A DNA stretch of 62,734 bases from an uncultured Lachnospiraceae bacterium (GCA_900316625.1 ONDO01000009.1:1-62734); one strand, 5' to 3'. Counted from the stretch's first letter, positions 44,310 through 53,821 are shown. Notes: generated by a model not told the origin, from the sequence alone. Made by a program: numbers and translations.

Positions 44310-46046
44310 ATGGGTTACAAAGAAGTCTACCAGGAATGGTTAAATGACGCATACTTTGATGAAGATACAAAGGCAGAACTTAGAAGCATCGCGGGTGACG
44401 AGAAAGAGATCGAGGATCGCTTCTATCGTGACCTTGAGTTCGGTACTGCCGGACTGCGTGGTGTTATTGGTGCCGGAACGAACCGTATGAATGTCTATAC
44501 AGTTCGTAAGGCAACCCAGGGTCTTGCTAACTATATCAATAAAGTAAATGGCGCCAAGCGTGGAGTTGCCATCTCTTATGATAGCCGCCACATGTCTCCT
44601 GAATTTGCGGATGAGGCTGCACTCTGCCTGAATGCAAACGGAATCAAGGCTTATGTCTTCGATTCTCTTCGTCCGACTCCTGTACTGTCCTTCGCCGTTC
44701 GTTATCTGAATGCAATCGCAGGTATTAATATCACTGCATCCCATAACCCCAAGGAATACAACGGATACAAGGTATATTGGGAAGATGGCGCACAGATTAC
44801 CCCTCCTCATGATAGTGGAATCATGGACGAGGTACGTGCAGTAGCATCCTTCGACGAAGTGAAGACCATGGATAAGGACGAGGCAATCAGGTCTGGTCTC
44901 TATGTTGTGATCAATAAGGAAGTTGACGATGCTTATGATGAAGAAGTTCTGAAGGTCGTTATCCGTAAGGATTGTATCGATCAGGTTGGATCGGATATCA
45001 AGGTTGTATATAACCCTCTGCACGGTACCGGCAATATTCCTGTTCGCCGTGTCCTGAAGAAGCTGGGCTTCCCCAACGTATATGTCGTTCCTGAACAGGA
45101 ACTTCCGGATGGTGACTTCCCCTCCGTATCTTATCCGAACCCTGAGAATCCGGAAGCTTTCGTTCTCGGTGAGAAGATGGCAAAGGAGATCGGTGCCGAC
45201 CTGATCCTGGCTACGGATCCGGATGCTGACAGACTCGGTGTTCATGTACTCGATTCCAAGACTGGAGAATACCATGCACTCGATGGGAATATGTCCGGAT
45301 GTCTGATTGGATATTATCTCTTAAGCCAGCAGAAGGAAAAGAAGGGTTCTCTGCCTGCAGATGGTGCTTTCATTCGTTCCATTGTTACAACGAACATGAC
45401 CGATGCCATTGCAAAGCATTTTGGTGTTCGACTGATCGAGGTTCTGACTGGATTCAAGTGGATTGGTCTCCAGATACTGAACTTCGAGCACACTGGAAAA
45501 GGAACCTATCTCTTCGGTATGGAAGAGTCCTATGGATGCCTTCCCGGTACTTATGCAAGAGATAAGGATGCGGTTGCTGCATCCATGGTTCTCTGCGAAG
45601 CAGCTGCATATTACAAGACCCGTAATATGACCCTCTGGGATGCAATGCTCGAGATGTACGACACTTTCGGATACTACAAGGATGAAGTTAGCTCTGTTAC
45701 CCTTGCCGGTAAGGAAGGTATTGAGAAGATCACTACGATCATGTCCGAACTTCGTGCCAACGCGCCCAAGCAGATTGGTGCTTACAAGGTAGAGAAGCTT
45801 CGTGATTATCAGAACGATACCATCACGGAGATGGAGAGTGGCAAGGTAGAACCTACCGGACTTCCCAAGTCTAACGTTCTCTACTATGAACTGTCTGATA
45901 ATGCATGGCTCTGCGTACGTCCTTCCGGAACAGAACCCAAGATTAAGTTCTATTTCGGTGTTTGTGGCAGCTCTCTCGAGGATGCAGATCAGAAGGCAGA
46001 AGAGATGAAAAAGGCTCTGGATGCGCTCGTAAAGCCTTTGATGTAA
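44310..46046 (+). CDS. pgm: Phosphoglucomutase/phosphomannomutase
   Basis: This alpha-D-phosphohexomutase exchanges glucose 1-phosphate and glucose 6-phosphate and links glycogen turnover (glgC, glgP) to glycolysis. Catalytic Ser144 lies in TASHNPKEYNGYK, the metal loop is DPDADR (303-308), the sugar-binding EESYGCLPGTY follows, and the phosphate-binding RPSGTEPKIKFYF is near the C-terminus. ATG 44310 (MGYKEVYQ) is chosen since AGGAGG lies 5-6 nt upstream; the longer frame from 44232 starts in the promoter's -35 box. The 578 residues fit the PgcA-like group of Firmicutes. Confidence 0.94.
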   Translation: MGYKEVYQEWLNDAYFDEDTKAELRSIAGDEKEIEDRFYRDLEFGTAGLRGVIGAGTNRMNVYTVRKATQGLANYINKVNGAKRGVAISYDSRHMSPEFADEAALCLNANGIKAYVFDSLRPTPVLSFAVRYLNAIAGINITASHNPKEYNGYKVYWEDGAQITPPHDSGIMDEVRAVASFDEVKTMDKDEAIRSGLYVVINKEVDDAYDEEVLKVVIRKDCIDQVGSDIKVVYNPLHGTGNIPVRRVLKKLGFPNVYVVPEQELPDGDFPSVSYPNPENPEAFVLGEKMAKEIGADLILATDPDADRLGVHVLDSKTGEYHALDGNMSGCLIGYYLLSQQKEKKGSLPADGAFIRSIVTTNMTDAIAKHFGVRLIEVLTGFKWIGLQILNFEHTGKGTYLFGMEESYGCLPGTYARDKDAVAASMVLCEAAAYYKTRNMTLWDAMLEMYDTFGYYKDEVSSVTLAGKEGIEKITTIMSELRANAPKQIGAYKVEKLRDYQNDTITEMESGKVEPTGLPKSNVLYYELSDNAWLCVRPSGTEPKIKFYFGVCGSSLEDADQKAEEMKKALDALVKPLM

Positions 46047-46150
46047 GGTGTTTACAGGGATTTCAATGTGAATTTCTAACAAAGATTCCGCCTCCCTTTT
46101 TGTCAGATTGTTCAAAAAGCGTCGAAAAGCCCTAAAAATCGCACTTTTTC

Positions 46151-46179
46151 TTGACAAGGGTGCCTAAAACCCTTATAAG
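46151..46179 (+). promoter_or_regulatory. Promoter of the HU gene
   Basis: Perfect TTGACA (46151-46156), 17-bp spacer, TATAAG (46174-46179). This fits the strong expression expected for HU. Confidence 0.8.
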
Positions 46180-46245
46180 TAGATATGTAGCGGGCGCGCA
46201 GCAGGCGGCCCCATAAATGACTGAATTTACAGGAGGAAGTAACAA

Positions 46246-46521
46246 ATGAACAAGTCTGAATTAGTAGCAGCAATCGCAGAGAAGGCTAACCTTTCCAAGA
46301 AGGATTCTGAAGCAGCTCTTAAGGCATTCACCGATGTAGTTGCAGAAGAGCTTAAGAAGGGTGAGAAGATCCAGCTCGTTGGCTTCGGTACTTTCGAAGT
46401 TTCCACCAGAGCAGCTCGTACCGGACGTAATCCTCAGACCGGTGCTGAGATGAAGATTAAGGCATCCAAGGCTCCTAAGTTCAAGGCTGGTAAGGCTCTT
46501 AAGGACATCGTTAACAAGTAA
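46246..46521 (+). CDS. hup: DNA-binding protein HU
   Basis: HU is the main nucleoid protein; it bends and compacts DNA as a dimer. The 91-residue sequence has the family pattern: [61 protein letters not shown] lies before ATG 46246. Codon use is strongly biased (AAG, GCT, CTT), a sign of high expression. A strong terminator follows. Confidence 0.97.
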   Translation: MNKSELVAAIAEKANLSKKDSEAALKAFTDVVAEELKKGEKIQLVGFGTFEVSTRAARTGRNPQTGAEMKIKASKAPKFKAGKALKDIVNK

Positions 46522-46545
46522 TTTTAACGACAAAGGCTTATCCTT

Positions 46546-46577
46546 AGGATCCCGGACAGATGTCCGGGATCCTTTTT
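46546..46577 (+). terminator. Terminator after HU
   Basis: A perfect 13-bp stem (46546-46558 with 46561-46573), 2-nt loop, T-run. It overlaps the upstream in-frame ATG 46560 of the next gene, which makes that start unlikely. Confidence 0.9.
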
Positions 46578-46595
46578 CTTCATGTGGAGAACGCT

Positions 46596-46853
46596 ATGGC
46601 AGATATGGAAACAATGCGCCTTGATAAGTTTCTCAAGGTGTCTAGAATTATTAAGAGAAGAACGGTAGCCAATGAGGCCTGCGATGCGGGACGTGTGAAG
46701 ATTAATGATCGTCCTGCGAAAGCATCTGTACAGGTCAAGGCTGGCGATGTGATCGAGATTGCATTCGGCAATAAGACAGTGAAGGCTCGTGTGAAGACGG
46801 TGAAAGCAAGCGTGCATAAAGAAGACGCAACTGAAATGTTTGAGTATTTATAA
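46596..46853 (+). CDS. rqcP: S4-domain ribosome-associated quality control protein RqcP
   Basis: RqcP (formerly YabO) binds stalled 50S subunits and helps RqcH add alanine tails to broken nascent chains. The 85-residue protein is one S4 RNA-binding domain: MRLDKFLKVSRIIKRRTVANEA, then GRVKINDRPAKAS and VKAGDVIEIAFGNK. ATG 46596 has GGAGA 6 nt upstream; an alternative ATG 46605 is close. In Firmicutes it is often next to divIC, as here. Confidence 0.92.
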   Translation: MADMETMRLDKFLKVSRIIKRRTVANEACDAGRVKINDRPAKASVQVKAGDVIEIAFGNKTVKARVKTVKASVHKEDATEMFEYL

Positions 46854-46950
46854 GAAACAGGCTAAGGATTTTGTATAAGTTCTCCGATATAAAGCGAAAG
46901 AGTATTTTATTATTCAGGTATTGATAATCGGCAAGACCGGAGATGATAAT

Positions 46951-47274
46951 ATGAGAGATGAAGAGACCCGGAGACGGGAGAGAATGGAGAAGAGGAAGAA
47001 GAAGCGCAGGAGCAGAATGTTCAGTGTGCTCATTGTTGCATGCCTCTTCACAGTCCTGTCGGTCCAGATCGTGAAAGCTAAAAAAAAGTACCGTTCCGTT
47101 GTGGCGGTGGAGAAGGAGCTCGAGCAGCAGAAAGCTGACGAGGAAGAGAAGAAAAAGGACCTCGAGAAAGAGAAAGCGTATCGTAAATCACTGGAATATG
47201 TCGAGGATACAGCCCAGACCAGTCTTGGAATGGTTCGTGATAACCAGATTATCTTCCGACAGAAAAAAGACTGA
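46951..47274 (+). CDS. divIC: DivIC/FtsB-type cell division protein
   Basis: This small divisome protein acts with FtsL and DivIB at the septum. It has a basic cytoplasmic N-terminus (RRRERMEKRKKKRRS), one membrane segment (residues about 23-43), then a Lys/Glu-rich coiled coil (KELEQQKADEEEKKKDLEKE) and the family ending LGMVRDNQIIF. ATG 46951 is chosen since GGAGA lies 6 nt upstream. 107 residues fit the family. Sequence identity in this family is low, so the call leans on architecture and position next to rqcP and tilS. Confidence 0.88.
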   Translation: MRDEETRRRERMEKRKKKRRSRMFSVLIVACLFTVLSVQIVKAKKKYRSVVAVEKELEQQKADEEEKKKDLEKEKAYRKSLEYVEDTAQTSLGMVRDNQIIFRQKKD

Positions 47275-47310
47275 GATTTGCTTTTATGAGCATAGAATAA
47301 ATGATACATT

Positions 47311-47347
47311 ACAGAGGGTGGAGCGTATGTCTCTTCCCTCTGTTTTT
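47311..47347 (+). terminator. Hairpin with T-run between divIC and tilS
   Basis: ACAGAGGG (47311-47318) with CCCTCTGT (47336-47343), 17-nt loop, then T-run. It may weaken read-through into tilS. Confidence 0.65.
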
Positions 47348-47370
47348 GATTAGATTGAGAGAAACCCCTT

Positions 47371-48792
47371 ATGGCAGGAAAGGTGTCAGAAAAGTTCATA
47401 GAGAATCTTCGTCAGGAACTCATTGGAATCCTCTCCAATCGAGATGGCATATCGGAAGAGAAAGAGCCTGCCAGAGACGAGAAGAGGATCCTGGTGGCTG
47501 TGTCTGGTGGAGCAGATTCCCTGGCGCTTCTCTTATCCCTGCAGGAAGTGGCAGAGGAGATGGGACTGATCATCTCTGCGCTTCATGTGGAACATGGGAT
47601 TCGTGGAGAAGAGAGCATGTCCGATGCGGCCTTTGTAGAAGACCTTTGCGACAAGGAGAAGATTCCTCTTCGCGTAGTCCACGTGGATGCAAAAGGCTTA
47701 GCGGCCGAGGAGAAACTGTCCATCGAAGAAGCTGCCAGAATCCTTCGTTATCAGGCCCTGAAAGAAGCGGCAAGAGAAGAAGGCGCTGTGATTGCGGTCG
47801 CTCACCATATGGAAGATCAGGTGGAGACCATCTTGCTCCATCTTCTGCGTGGAAGTGGAGGAGAAGGACTTGCAGGAATGCGAACCTTTGACAGACAGGA
47901 TGGAATCGCTATCATTCGTCCGCTCTTACATATGTCACGCAAAGAGATCGAGTCTTATCTGGCCCTACGCGGGCAGGAGTATTGTACAGATTCTACCAAT
48001 CAGGATGATAGGAATCCAAGAAACAGGATTCGACATGATATCCTCCCGGTTCTCGAACAGATGAAGCCGGATTACGGGCAACGCTTCGGGGATGCTGCAG
48101 ATCTGTTGCAAGAAGAGAGAGATTATATCAAGGGAGAAGCCGGTATTCTATTAAGAAAATGCCAGGAGATCGAGAAGTCTTCTGATGTCCTGCATCGTAA
48201 AAGGCTCCTGGAACTTACCGATTCTTCTTATATGAGGCGGGAGGTGTTACGGCTGTGGCTGCAAGAGGAACTTCCGGATGGCTGTCACGACATTATGGGT
48301 ATCCACCTGCGGGCAGCGGAGGATCTCCTGCTGCAGGAGTCCGGTAAGGAAACGCATCTACCGGGTGCATACCGTCTGATGACCAATGGGGACTTCCTCT
48401 ATCTCTTAGCGGAGGGAGAGAAGATACCGGGAAAGGGACCGGAGATTTCGATGGGCAGGCTCTATATTTCCGAAGAGGAATGGGAAGAGGGCAGGCAAAT
48501 CCCGGAGTCAGCCTATACGAAATATGTGGATTGTGATAAGATAGAAAATGCGCTTGTTTTACGTGCTCGTCAGCCGGGAGACCGAATCTGGGTGAGAAAG
48601 GACAAAAGCAAGGCATTCAAAGACTGGTGCATCGATGAGAAGATACCGCGGGAACTAAGAGATCAGATACCTCTGGTGTGTGATGGAAACCGTGTGATCT
48701 GGGCCGTCGGTTATCGTCTGGGTGAAAACGCGAAAGTGACCGATGAAACGCGTCGGATATTTACAATGAACTGGAGGAGTAACCATGAGTGA
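47371..48792 (+). CDS. tilS: tRNA(Ile)-lysidine synthetase
   Basis: TilS attaches lysine to C34 of the CAU-anticodon tRNA-Ile so that it reads AUA codons. The PP-loop SGGADS lies near residues 45-50, followed by HVEHGIRGEES and the AHHMEDQVETILLHLLRGSG motif; the N-terminal domain includes YCTDSTNQDDRNPRNRIRHDILP. The C-terminal domain includes RARQPGDRIWVRK and GKxLKDW-like KAFKDWCIDEKIPRELRDQIPLV (seen in parts). Length 473 is normal. It overlaps hpt by 8 bp, the usual tilS-hpt-ftsH order of Firmicutes. Confidence 0.95.
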   Translation: MAGKVSEKFIENLRQELIGILSNRDGISEEKEPARDEKRILVAVSGGADSLALLLSLQEVAEEMGLIISALHVEHGIRGEESMSDAAFVEDLCDKEKIPLRVVHVDAKGLAAEEKLSIEEAARILRYQALKEAAREEGAVIAVAHHMEDQVETILLHLLRGSGGEGLAGMRTFDRQDGIAIIRPLLHMSRKEIESYLALRGQEYCTDSTNQDDRNPRNRIRHDILPVLEQMKPDYGQRFGDAADLLQEERDYIKGEAGILLRKCQEIEKSSDVLHRKRLLELTDSSYMRREVLRLWLQEELPDGCHDIMGIHLRAAEDLLLQESGKETHLPGAYRLMTNGDFLYLLAEGEKIPGKGPEISMGRLYISEEEWEEGRQIPESAYTKYVDCDKIENALVLRARQPGDRIWVRKDKSKAFKDWCIDEKIPRELRDQIPLVCDGNRVIWAVGYRLGENAKVTDETRRIFTMNWRSNHE

Positions 48793-49309
48793 AAAAATCA
48801 AAGTGATGCTGAGCGAGGAAGAACTGGCCGGGCGTATCAAGGAACTCGGAGCAGAGATCAGCAAGGACTATGAGGGAGAAGAGATCTTCCTTGTCGGAAT
48901 TCTGAAGGGCGCAGCTTTCTTCGCAACAGAGCTTGCTAAGCGTATCACGGTTCCCGTAATTATTGATTTCATGTCTACATCCAGCTACGGTGCAGGCACT
49001 GCTTCTTCCGGTGAGGTTAGGATCACCAAGGAACTTGATCTCGACATGACGGGTAAGAATGTCCTGATTGCAGAAGATATTATCGACAGTGGTAATACTC
49101 TGTCCTACCTCCTGCAGTACTTCAAGGATAAGGGCGCAAAGTCTGTACGCCTTGCAACGATGCTTGATAAGCCGGATCGTCGTGAAGTGGACGTGAAGGT
49201 TGACTACAATGGATTTACCATTCCGGATGAATTTGTCGTGGGTTACGGTCTTGATTATGACCAGAGATATCGTAACCTTCCTTACATCGGAATTGTTGAA
49301 TTCGACTGA
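48785..49309 (+). CDS. hpt: Hypoxanthine phosphoribosyltransferase
   Basis: Hpt salvages hypoxanthine and guanine with PRPP. The PRPP loop is EDIIDSGNTL near residue 97; other conserved parts are LVGILKGAAFFATEL and FVVGYGLDYDQRYRNLPYIG. Length 174 is normal. GGAGGAG precedes ATG 48785 inside the tilS end, so the two are translationally linked. Confidence 0.96.
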   Translation: MSEKIKVMLSEEELAGRIKELGAEISKDYEGEEIFLVGILKGAAFFATELAKRITVPVIIDFMSTSSYGAGTASSGEVRITKELDLDMTGKNVLIAEDIIDSGNTLSYLLQYFKDKGAKSVRLATMLDKPDRREVDVKVDYNGFTIPDEFVVGYGLDYDQRYRNLPYIGIVEFD

Positions 49310-49320
49310 GAGGAAAGATA

Positions 49321-51159
49321 ATGAAGAAAACAAGAGGCCTTGGGGCCTACTTCCTGATCATTCTCGTCGTGATTGGACTCTGGTACATTACCACGGCGAC
49401 CAGATCCTCTAATGTACGCTATGGGGATTTCAGTAAGGCAATCAAAAATGGAGATGTTCTCTCTGCAGAAATTCATCAGAATGCAGAAGTGCCTACCGGT
49501 TCTGTCACCTATTACCTCAAGGGGGATGGCAAGAACGGACAGCGTTATGTCATCTATGTATCTGATGTGAATGATGTCGAGAAGACACTGGATGATGCGG
49601 AAGTCTCCTATACGCTCGACGATGTGCCTAATGATGGCTGGATGAATTCCATGCTGCCCATGATCATCGTGGTAGCTGTTGTGTTCGTGCTCTTCTTCGT
49701 CATGATGAATTCGCAGAATGCAATGCTGCAGAATGGTGGTGCCGGAGTTAATTCGAAGATGAATGATTTTGGCAGGAGCCATGCCGACATGAAGAAGCCG
49801 GATCAGATCAAGACCAGATTCGATAATGTTGCAGGTCTTCATGAGGAGAAGGAAGAATTAAGACAGGTTGTTGACTTCTTAAAGGACCCCGGCAAGTATA
49901 CCAATATCGGTGCGCGTATCCCTAAGGGAATGCTTCTTGTCGGTCCTCCGGGAACCGGTAAGACTCTGCTTGCAAAGGCAATTGCCGGTGAAGCAGGTGT
50001 TCCCTTCTTCAGCATCTCTGGTTCTGATTTCGTAGAGATGTTCGTCGGTGTTGGTGCGTCTCGTGTCCGTGACCTCTTCAGTGAGGCAAAGAAGAATGCG
50101 CCTTGTATTGTCTTCATCGATGAGATTGATGCTGTTGCCAGAAAGCGTGGTGCAGGTCTCGGCGGTTCCCATGATGAACGTGAGCAGACCCTGAACCAGA
50201 TGCTGGTTGAGATGGACGGATTCGAGGAGAATACAGGTATCATCGTTTTGGCTGCGACCAACCGTGTGGATATCTTAGATCCTGCAATTATGCGTCCGGG
50301 TCGTTTTGACCGTAAGGTGTATGTGGGTCGTCCGGATGTACAGGAACGTGAAGAGATCCTGAATGTCCACGTGAAGAATAAGCCCCTGGGTGATGATGTG
50401 GATCTGAAGGCTATCGCACAGACCACTGCAGGATTCACAGGTGCAGATCTGGAGAACCTGATGAATGAGTCTGCAATCCATGCAGCAGAAGACAATCACC
50501 AGTACATCTCCATGGATGATGTAAAGCAGTCCTTTGTTAAGGTTGGTCTGGGTACCGAGAAGAAGAGCCGTATCATCTCTGAGAAGGAGAAGAAGATTAC
50601 TGCATACCATGAATCTGGTCATGCAATCCTCTTCCATCTGCTCCCGGATGTTGGCCCTGTATATTCTGTATCGATCATTCCGACCGGCGCTGGTGCAGCA
50701 GGTTATACCATGCCGCTTCCACAGAAGGATGAGATGTTCATGACCAGAGGACAGATGCTGCAGGATATCCAGGTTTCCCTGGGTGGACGTATCGCAGAGT
50801 CCCTGATCTTCGATGATATTACGACGGGTGCGTCCAACGACCTGAAGAAGGCAACCCGTGTTGCCCGTGCGATGGTTACCAGATTCGGTATGACAAGCGA
50901 ACTTGGCCCCATCTGCTATGAGGAAGATGATGAAGAAGTCTTCCTGGGCAAGGATCTGGCACGTTCTAAGGGCTATGGTGAAGAAACCGCAGCCAAGATC
51001 GATGCTGAAGTGGAACGTATTATGCAGGAATGCTATCAGAAGGCTGAAGCAATCCTGAAGGAAAATATGGATGTGCTCCATGCATCTGCAAATCTTCTTC
51101 TGGAGAAAGAGAAGATCGGCAGAGATGAGTTCGAAGCACTTTTTGTTACACAGGAATAG
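49321..51159 (+). CDS. ftsH: ATP-dependent zinc metalloprotease FtsH
   Basis: FtsH is a membrane-bound AAA+ protease that removes misfolded and regulatory proteins. It has two membrane segments (residues about 8-26 and 108-128), Walker A GPPGTGKT from residue 208, Walker [16 protein letters not shown], the second region of homology ([20 protein letters not shown], read in parts) and the zinc site His430-Glu-Ser-Gly-His434. Length 612 is normal. It follows hpt by 11 bp. Confidence 0.97.
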   Translation: MKKTRGLGAYFLIILVVIGLWYITTATRSSNVRYGDFSKAIKNGDVLSAEIHQNAEVPTGSVTYYLKGDGKNGQRYVIYVSDVNDVEKTLDDAEVSYTLDDVPNDGWMNSMLPMIIVVAVVFVLFFVMMNSQNAMLQNGGAGVNSKMNDFGRSHADMKKPDQIKTRFDNVAGLHEEKEELRQVVDFLKDPGKYTNIGARIPKGMLLVGPPGTGKTLLAKAIAGEAGVPFFSISGSDFVEMFVGVGASRVRDLFSEAKKNAPCIVFIDEIDAVARKRGAGLGGSHDEREQTLNQMLVEMDGFEENTGIIVLAATNRVDILDPAIMRPGRFDRKVYVGRPDVQEREEILNVHVKNKPLGDDVDLKAIAQTTAGFTGADLENLMNESAIHAAEDNHQYISMDDVKQSFVKVGLGTEKKSRIISEKEKKITAYHESGHAILFHLLPDVGPVYSVSIIPTGAGAAGYTMPLPQKDEMFMTRGQMLQDIQVSLGGRIAESLIFDDITTGASNDLKKATRVARAMVTRFGMTSELGPICYEEDDEEVFLGKDLARSKGYGEETAAKIDAEVERIMQECYQKAEAILKENMDVLHASANLLLEKEKIGRDEFEALFVTQE

Positions 51160-51174
51160 TAAGCCAAGAGGCGT

Positions 51175-53208
51175 ATGATGAACAGAGAAGCAATATTCAG
51201 TGATGGTTCCAAAGAATTTGTTCGCCCCTGGGAACCAAAACCCGGGGATAAGGTAGTTCTGCGTGTGCGTGTCGGACACGGAGAGCAGGCAGAAATAGCC
51301 ATGCTTACCCGTAGGGATGCAAGCCCCATGACATGTGACCTGGAAGACGATGTCTTCGATTATTACCGCGCGACTATTCGAATTGCTGACAAACCATTTC
51401 ATTATATCTTCCGTATTCGCAATGATGAGGAGACGCTCTATTACGACAGATATGGATTAACAGAGGAGATCCGCTGGCAGTATGCCTTCACCCTGGTTCC
51501 CGGCTTCGAGACACCGGAGTGGATCAAGGGCGCCGTTATGTATCAGATCCTGGTGGATCGTTTCTATAACGGCGATGCATCGAATGATGTCGAGACCAAT
51601 GAATATTACTATATCGGTTCTTTCTCGAATCATATCGGTGATTGGGATCAGGATCCTGCGAATATGGACGTGGGTAATTTCTATGGCGGAGACCTCGAAG
51701 GCGTTCGCCAGAAGATGTATTATCTGAAGAGCCTGGGCGTTGAAGTGATCTATTTCAATCCTCTCTTCGTATCTCCCTCCAATCATAAGTACGATATCCA
51801 GGACTATGAACACATCGACCCTCACTATGGCAGGATCGTAGAGGACGGTGGTGAGAACCTGAAGGATGACGACCAGGATAATTCGCATGCCAGTAAGTAT
51901 CAGAAACGTGTAACGGATCCGAAGAATCTGGACGCATCCAACCGTTTCTTCGCAAGCTTTGTTGAGGAGGCTCATGCCCGTGGCATGCGTGTCATCCTCG
52001 ACGGTGTTTTCAATCATTGCGGCAGCTTCAATAAGTGGCTGGACCGTGAACGAATCTACGAAGGAAGAGAAGGCTATCATCCCGGAGCGTATATCTCCGC
52101 AGACAGCCCCTATCGTAATTACTTCACTTTCCACAATAATCAGTGGCCATACAATGGCTCCTATGACGGATGGTGGGGACATGACACCCTGCCCAAGCTG
52201 AATTACGAAGGTTCGAAGGAACTCTGCAATAAGATCCTCGAAGTCGGACGTAAGTGGGTGTCTTACCCTTACAACTGCGACGGATGGAGACTCGATGTCG
52301 CTGCAGACCTCGGTCACAGCGAAGAGTTCAACCATCAATTCTGGAAGAAGTTCCGTAAAGTCGTAAAGGAAGCAAATCCAGAGGCTGTTATCCTGGCTGA
52401 GCATTATGGTGATGCCAGCGAGTGGCTGCGCGGCGACCAGTGGGATACCATTATGAACTATGATGCCTTCATGGAACCGGTCACCTTCTTCTTGACAGGT
52501 ATGGAGAAGCATAGCGATGAATTCCGCCCGGATATGTTAGGGAATGGTGAGAGTTTTGAACTCACCATGCGCCACACCATGACGGAATTCCTGACGCCAT
52601 CCCTCTACTCAGCTATGAATCAGTTGTCCAATCACGATCACTCCAGATTCCTGACCAGAACCAATCATAAGGTCGGTCGAGTCGCTGAACTCGGATCTCG
52701 CGCAGCAGAAGAAGGCGTAAGCATTCCTGTTCTCAAGCAGGCAACCCTTATGCTGATGACCTGGCCCGGCGCTCCCACGCTCTACTATGGCGATGAGGCC
52801 GGTGCATGTGGATTCACGGATCCCGACTGCAGAAGAACCTATCCCTGGGGTCATGCAGATTATCAACTGATTGACTACCACAGAGACATGATCTTCCTGC
52901 ATAAGTCATCCCAGGCTCTGAAGACCGGAGCCTTCCAGTTCCTGAAGTGTGGAAGAAATCTGGTAAGTTATGCAAGATATACGAGAGATCAGAAGATGGT
53001 AATCGTGGTAAATGGCGGTGACGGTGATCTGGTCTGTGATATCCCGGTATGGAAAGCTGAGATTCCCATGAATACGGATATCGAACAGGTAATGTACACC
53101 ACTGAAATCGGATATTCCATTATGCCGGTGAAGCATGAAGTCCACGATGGTAACCTCCATGTCGTCCTGAAGGCACATGAAGCAGTGGTATATCGTAAGA
53201 ATATGTAA
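51175..53208 (+). CDS. Glycoside hydrolase family 13 alpha-amylase (neopullulanase/cyclomaltodextrinase-like)
   Basis: The enzyme likely cuts alpha-1,4 links in maltodextrins or cyclic dextrins. The N-terminal about 120 residues form an Ig-like module (CBM34 type: GDKVVLRVRVGHG, DVFDYYRATI). The TIM barrel has the four GH13 regions, with Asp374 (GWRLDVAADLG, nucleophile), Glu409 (AEHYGD, acid) and Asp488 (SNHDHSRFL). MYQILVDRFYNGD marks the start of the barrel. No signal peptide is seen, so it acts inside the cell. ATG 51175 and ATG 51178 are both possible; AAGAGG fits the second slightly better. It follows ftsH by 15 bp, apart from the malQ-glgP cluster with which it should work. Confidence 0.92.
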   Translation: MMNREAIFSDGSKEFVRPWEPKPGDKVVLRVRVGHGEQAEIAMLTRRDASPMTCDLEDDVFDYYRATIRIADKPFHYIFRIRNDEETLYYDRYGLTEEIRWQYAFTLVPGFETPEWIKGAVMYQILVDRFYNGDASNDVETNEYYYIGSFSNHIGDWDQDPANMDVGNFYGGDLEGVRQKMYYLKSLGVEVIYFNPLFVSPSNHKYDIQDYEHIDPHYGRIVEDGGENLKDDDQDNSHASKYQKRVTDPKNLDASNRFFASFVEEAHARGMRVILDGVFNHCGSFNKWLDRERIYEGREGYHPGAYISADSPYRNYFTFHNNQWPYNGSYDGWWGHDTLPKLNYEGSKELCNKILEVGRKWVSYPYNCDGWRLDVAADLGHSEEFNHQFWKKFRKVVKEANPEAVILAEHYGDASEWLRGDQWDTIMNYDAFMEPVTFFLTGMEKHSDEFRPDMLGNGESFELTMRHTMTEFLTPSLYSAMNQLSNHDHSRFLTRTNHKVGRVAELGSRAAEEGVSIPVLKQATLMLMTWPGAPTLYYGDEAGACGFTDPDCRRTYPWGHADYQLIDYHRDMIFLHKSSQALKTGAFQFLKCGRNLVSYARYTRDQKMVIVVNGGDGDLVCDIPVWKAEIPMNTDIEQVMYTTEIGYSIMPVKHEVHDGNLHVVLKAHEAVVYRKNM

Positions 53209-53261
53209 TGAGAGATCTTCCCTCGGAAATGCAGGGCGGGACCTAAGATAGAATCACCCCT

Positions 53262-53299
53262 AAAAAAAGAACTGCTGAAGCAAGCTTCAGCAGTTCTTC
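53262..53299 (-). terminator. Terminator of the tRNA-Tyr/tRNA-Leu transcript
   Basis: A 14-bp stem (AAGAACTGCTGAAG with CTTCAGCAGTTCTT, loop of 4). On the minus strand it is followed by a run of seven T. It may also end the GH13 transcript from the other side. Confidence 0.88.
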
Positions 53300-53300
53300 T

Positions 53301-53383
53301 GCCGGTGATCGGGCTCGAACCGATACGATGTTGCCACCAAGGGATTTTAAGTCCCTCGCGTCTGCCAATTCCGCCACACCGGC
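53301..53383 (-). tRNA. tRNA-Leu (anticodon UAA)
   Basis: On the minus strand an 83-nt tRNA with acceptor stem GCCGGTG/CACCGGC, long variable arm typical of Leu, GGTTCGAGCCC T-arm and anticodon loop CTTAAAA, anticodon TAA. The CCA end is not encoded, so it depends on the CCA-adding enzyme. Confidence 0.95.
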
Positions 53384-53385
53384 GA

Positions 53386-53467
53386 TGGGTGGAGGTGGAT
53401 TCGAACCACCGAAGCGTAAAGCAGCAGATTTACAGTCTGTCCCCTTTGGCCACTCGGGAATCCACCC
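53386..53467 (-). tRNA. tRNA-Tyr (anticodon GUA)
   Basis: On the minus strand an 82-nt tRNA with acceptor stem GGGTGGA/TCCACCC, discriminator A, long variable arm and anticodon loop CTGTAAA, anticodon GTA. It is transcribed first, with tRNA-Leu just 2 bp behind it. No CCA is encoded. Confidence 0.95.
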
Positions 53468-53522
53468 GGATAGGATAGATGCAAAACAGCATCTATGTGA
53501 AGAATAAGCTTCACAAGACGTG

Positions 53523-53552
53523 ATTATAGCATAGGATACCTTCTGTTCGCAA
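53523..53552 (-). promoter_or_regulatory. Promoter of the two tRNA genes
   Basis: Minus-strand TGCTATAAT (TATAAT at 53523-53528) with a TTGCGA-like -35 about 18 bp upstream. Confidence 0.65.
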
Positions 53553-53790
53553 GGAATTTTAGCAAGAAGCCAGGGAATGCCAGAAAAGGACTTTTGGAAG
53601 TATTCCCGAAAAAATTGTTGGAAATTTCCAAAGATTTCCAAGATAAGAGAAGAAAAACATTTTACGAAAAAATACGAAAGTAAAGAATTGGCAAGAAGGA
53701 TGCCGATTCAACGCCTTTTGTACATAATTACCAATAAAAACAGCGAAAAACTTTCGAAAATAAAACTCGCGAAAAAAGTTGCAAAAACGG
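53553..53790. other. AT-rich intergenic region with A-tracts before malQ
   Basis: About 240 bp with many CGAAAAA-type A-tracts and a perfect 14-bp palindrome TTGGAAATTTCCAA (53618-53631), followed by another TTTCCAA at 53635-53641. It may be bent DNA or hold extra operators. The 85-codon plus-strand frame here (53577-53834) is Lys-rich, lacks a ribosome binding site and is not called. Confidence 0.5.
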
Positions 53791-53792
53791 TA

Positions 53793-53808
53793 TTGAAAAC
53801 GTTCCCAA
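53793..53808. promoter_or_regulatory. Likely LacI-family operator before malQ
   Basis: TTGAAAACGTTCCCAA is palindromic at 12 of 16 positions around a central CG, as expected for LacI-family operators. It covers the -35 box of the malQ promoter, so binding would repress. The regulator at 55471 is the obvious candidate; CcpA-type control is another option. Confidence 0.6.
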
Positions 53809-53821
53809 AAGGTGATATCTT
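53793..53821 (+). promoter_or_regulatory. Promoter of malQ operon
   Basis: TTGAAA (53793-53798), 17-bp spacer, TATCTT (53816-53821) with TGA before it (extended -10). Confidence 0.65.

Noticed and set aside
46560-46853. Longer rqcP starting at ATG 46560
   Set aside because: That ATG is in the HU terminator hairpin and has no ribosome binding site; ATG 46596 fits the family start.
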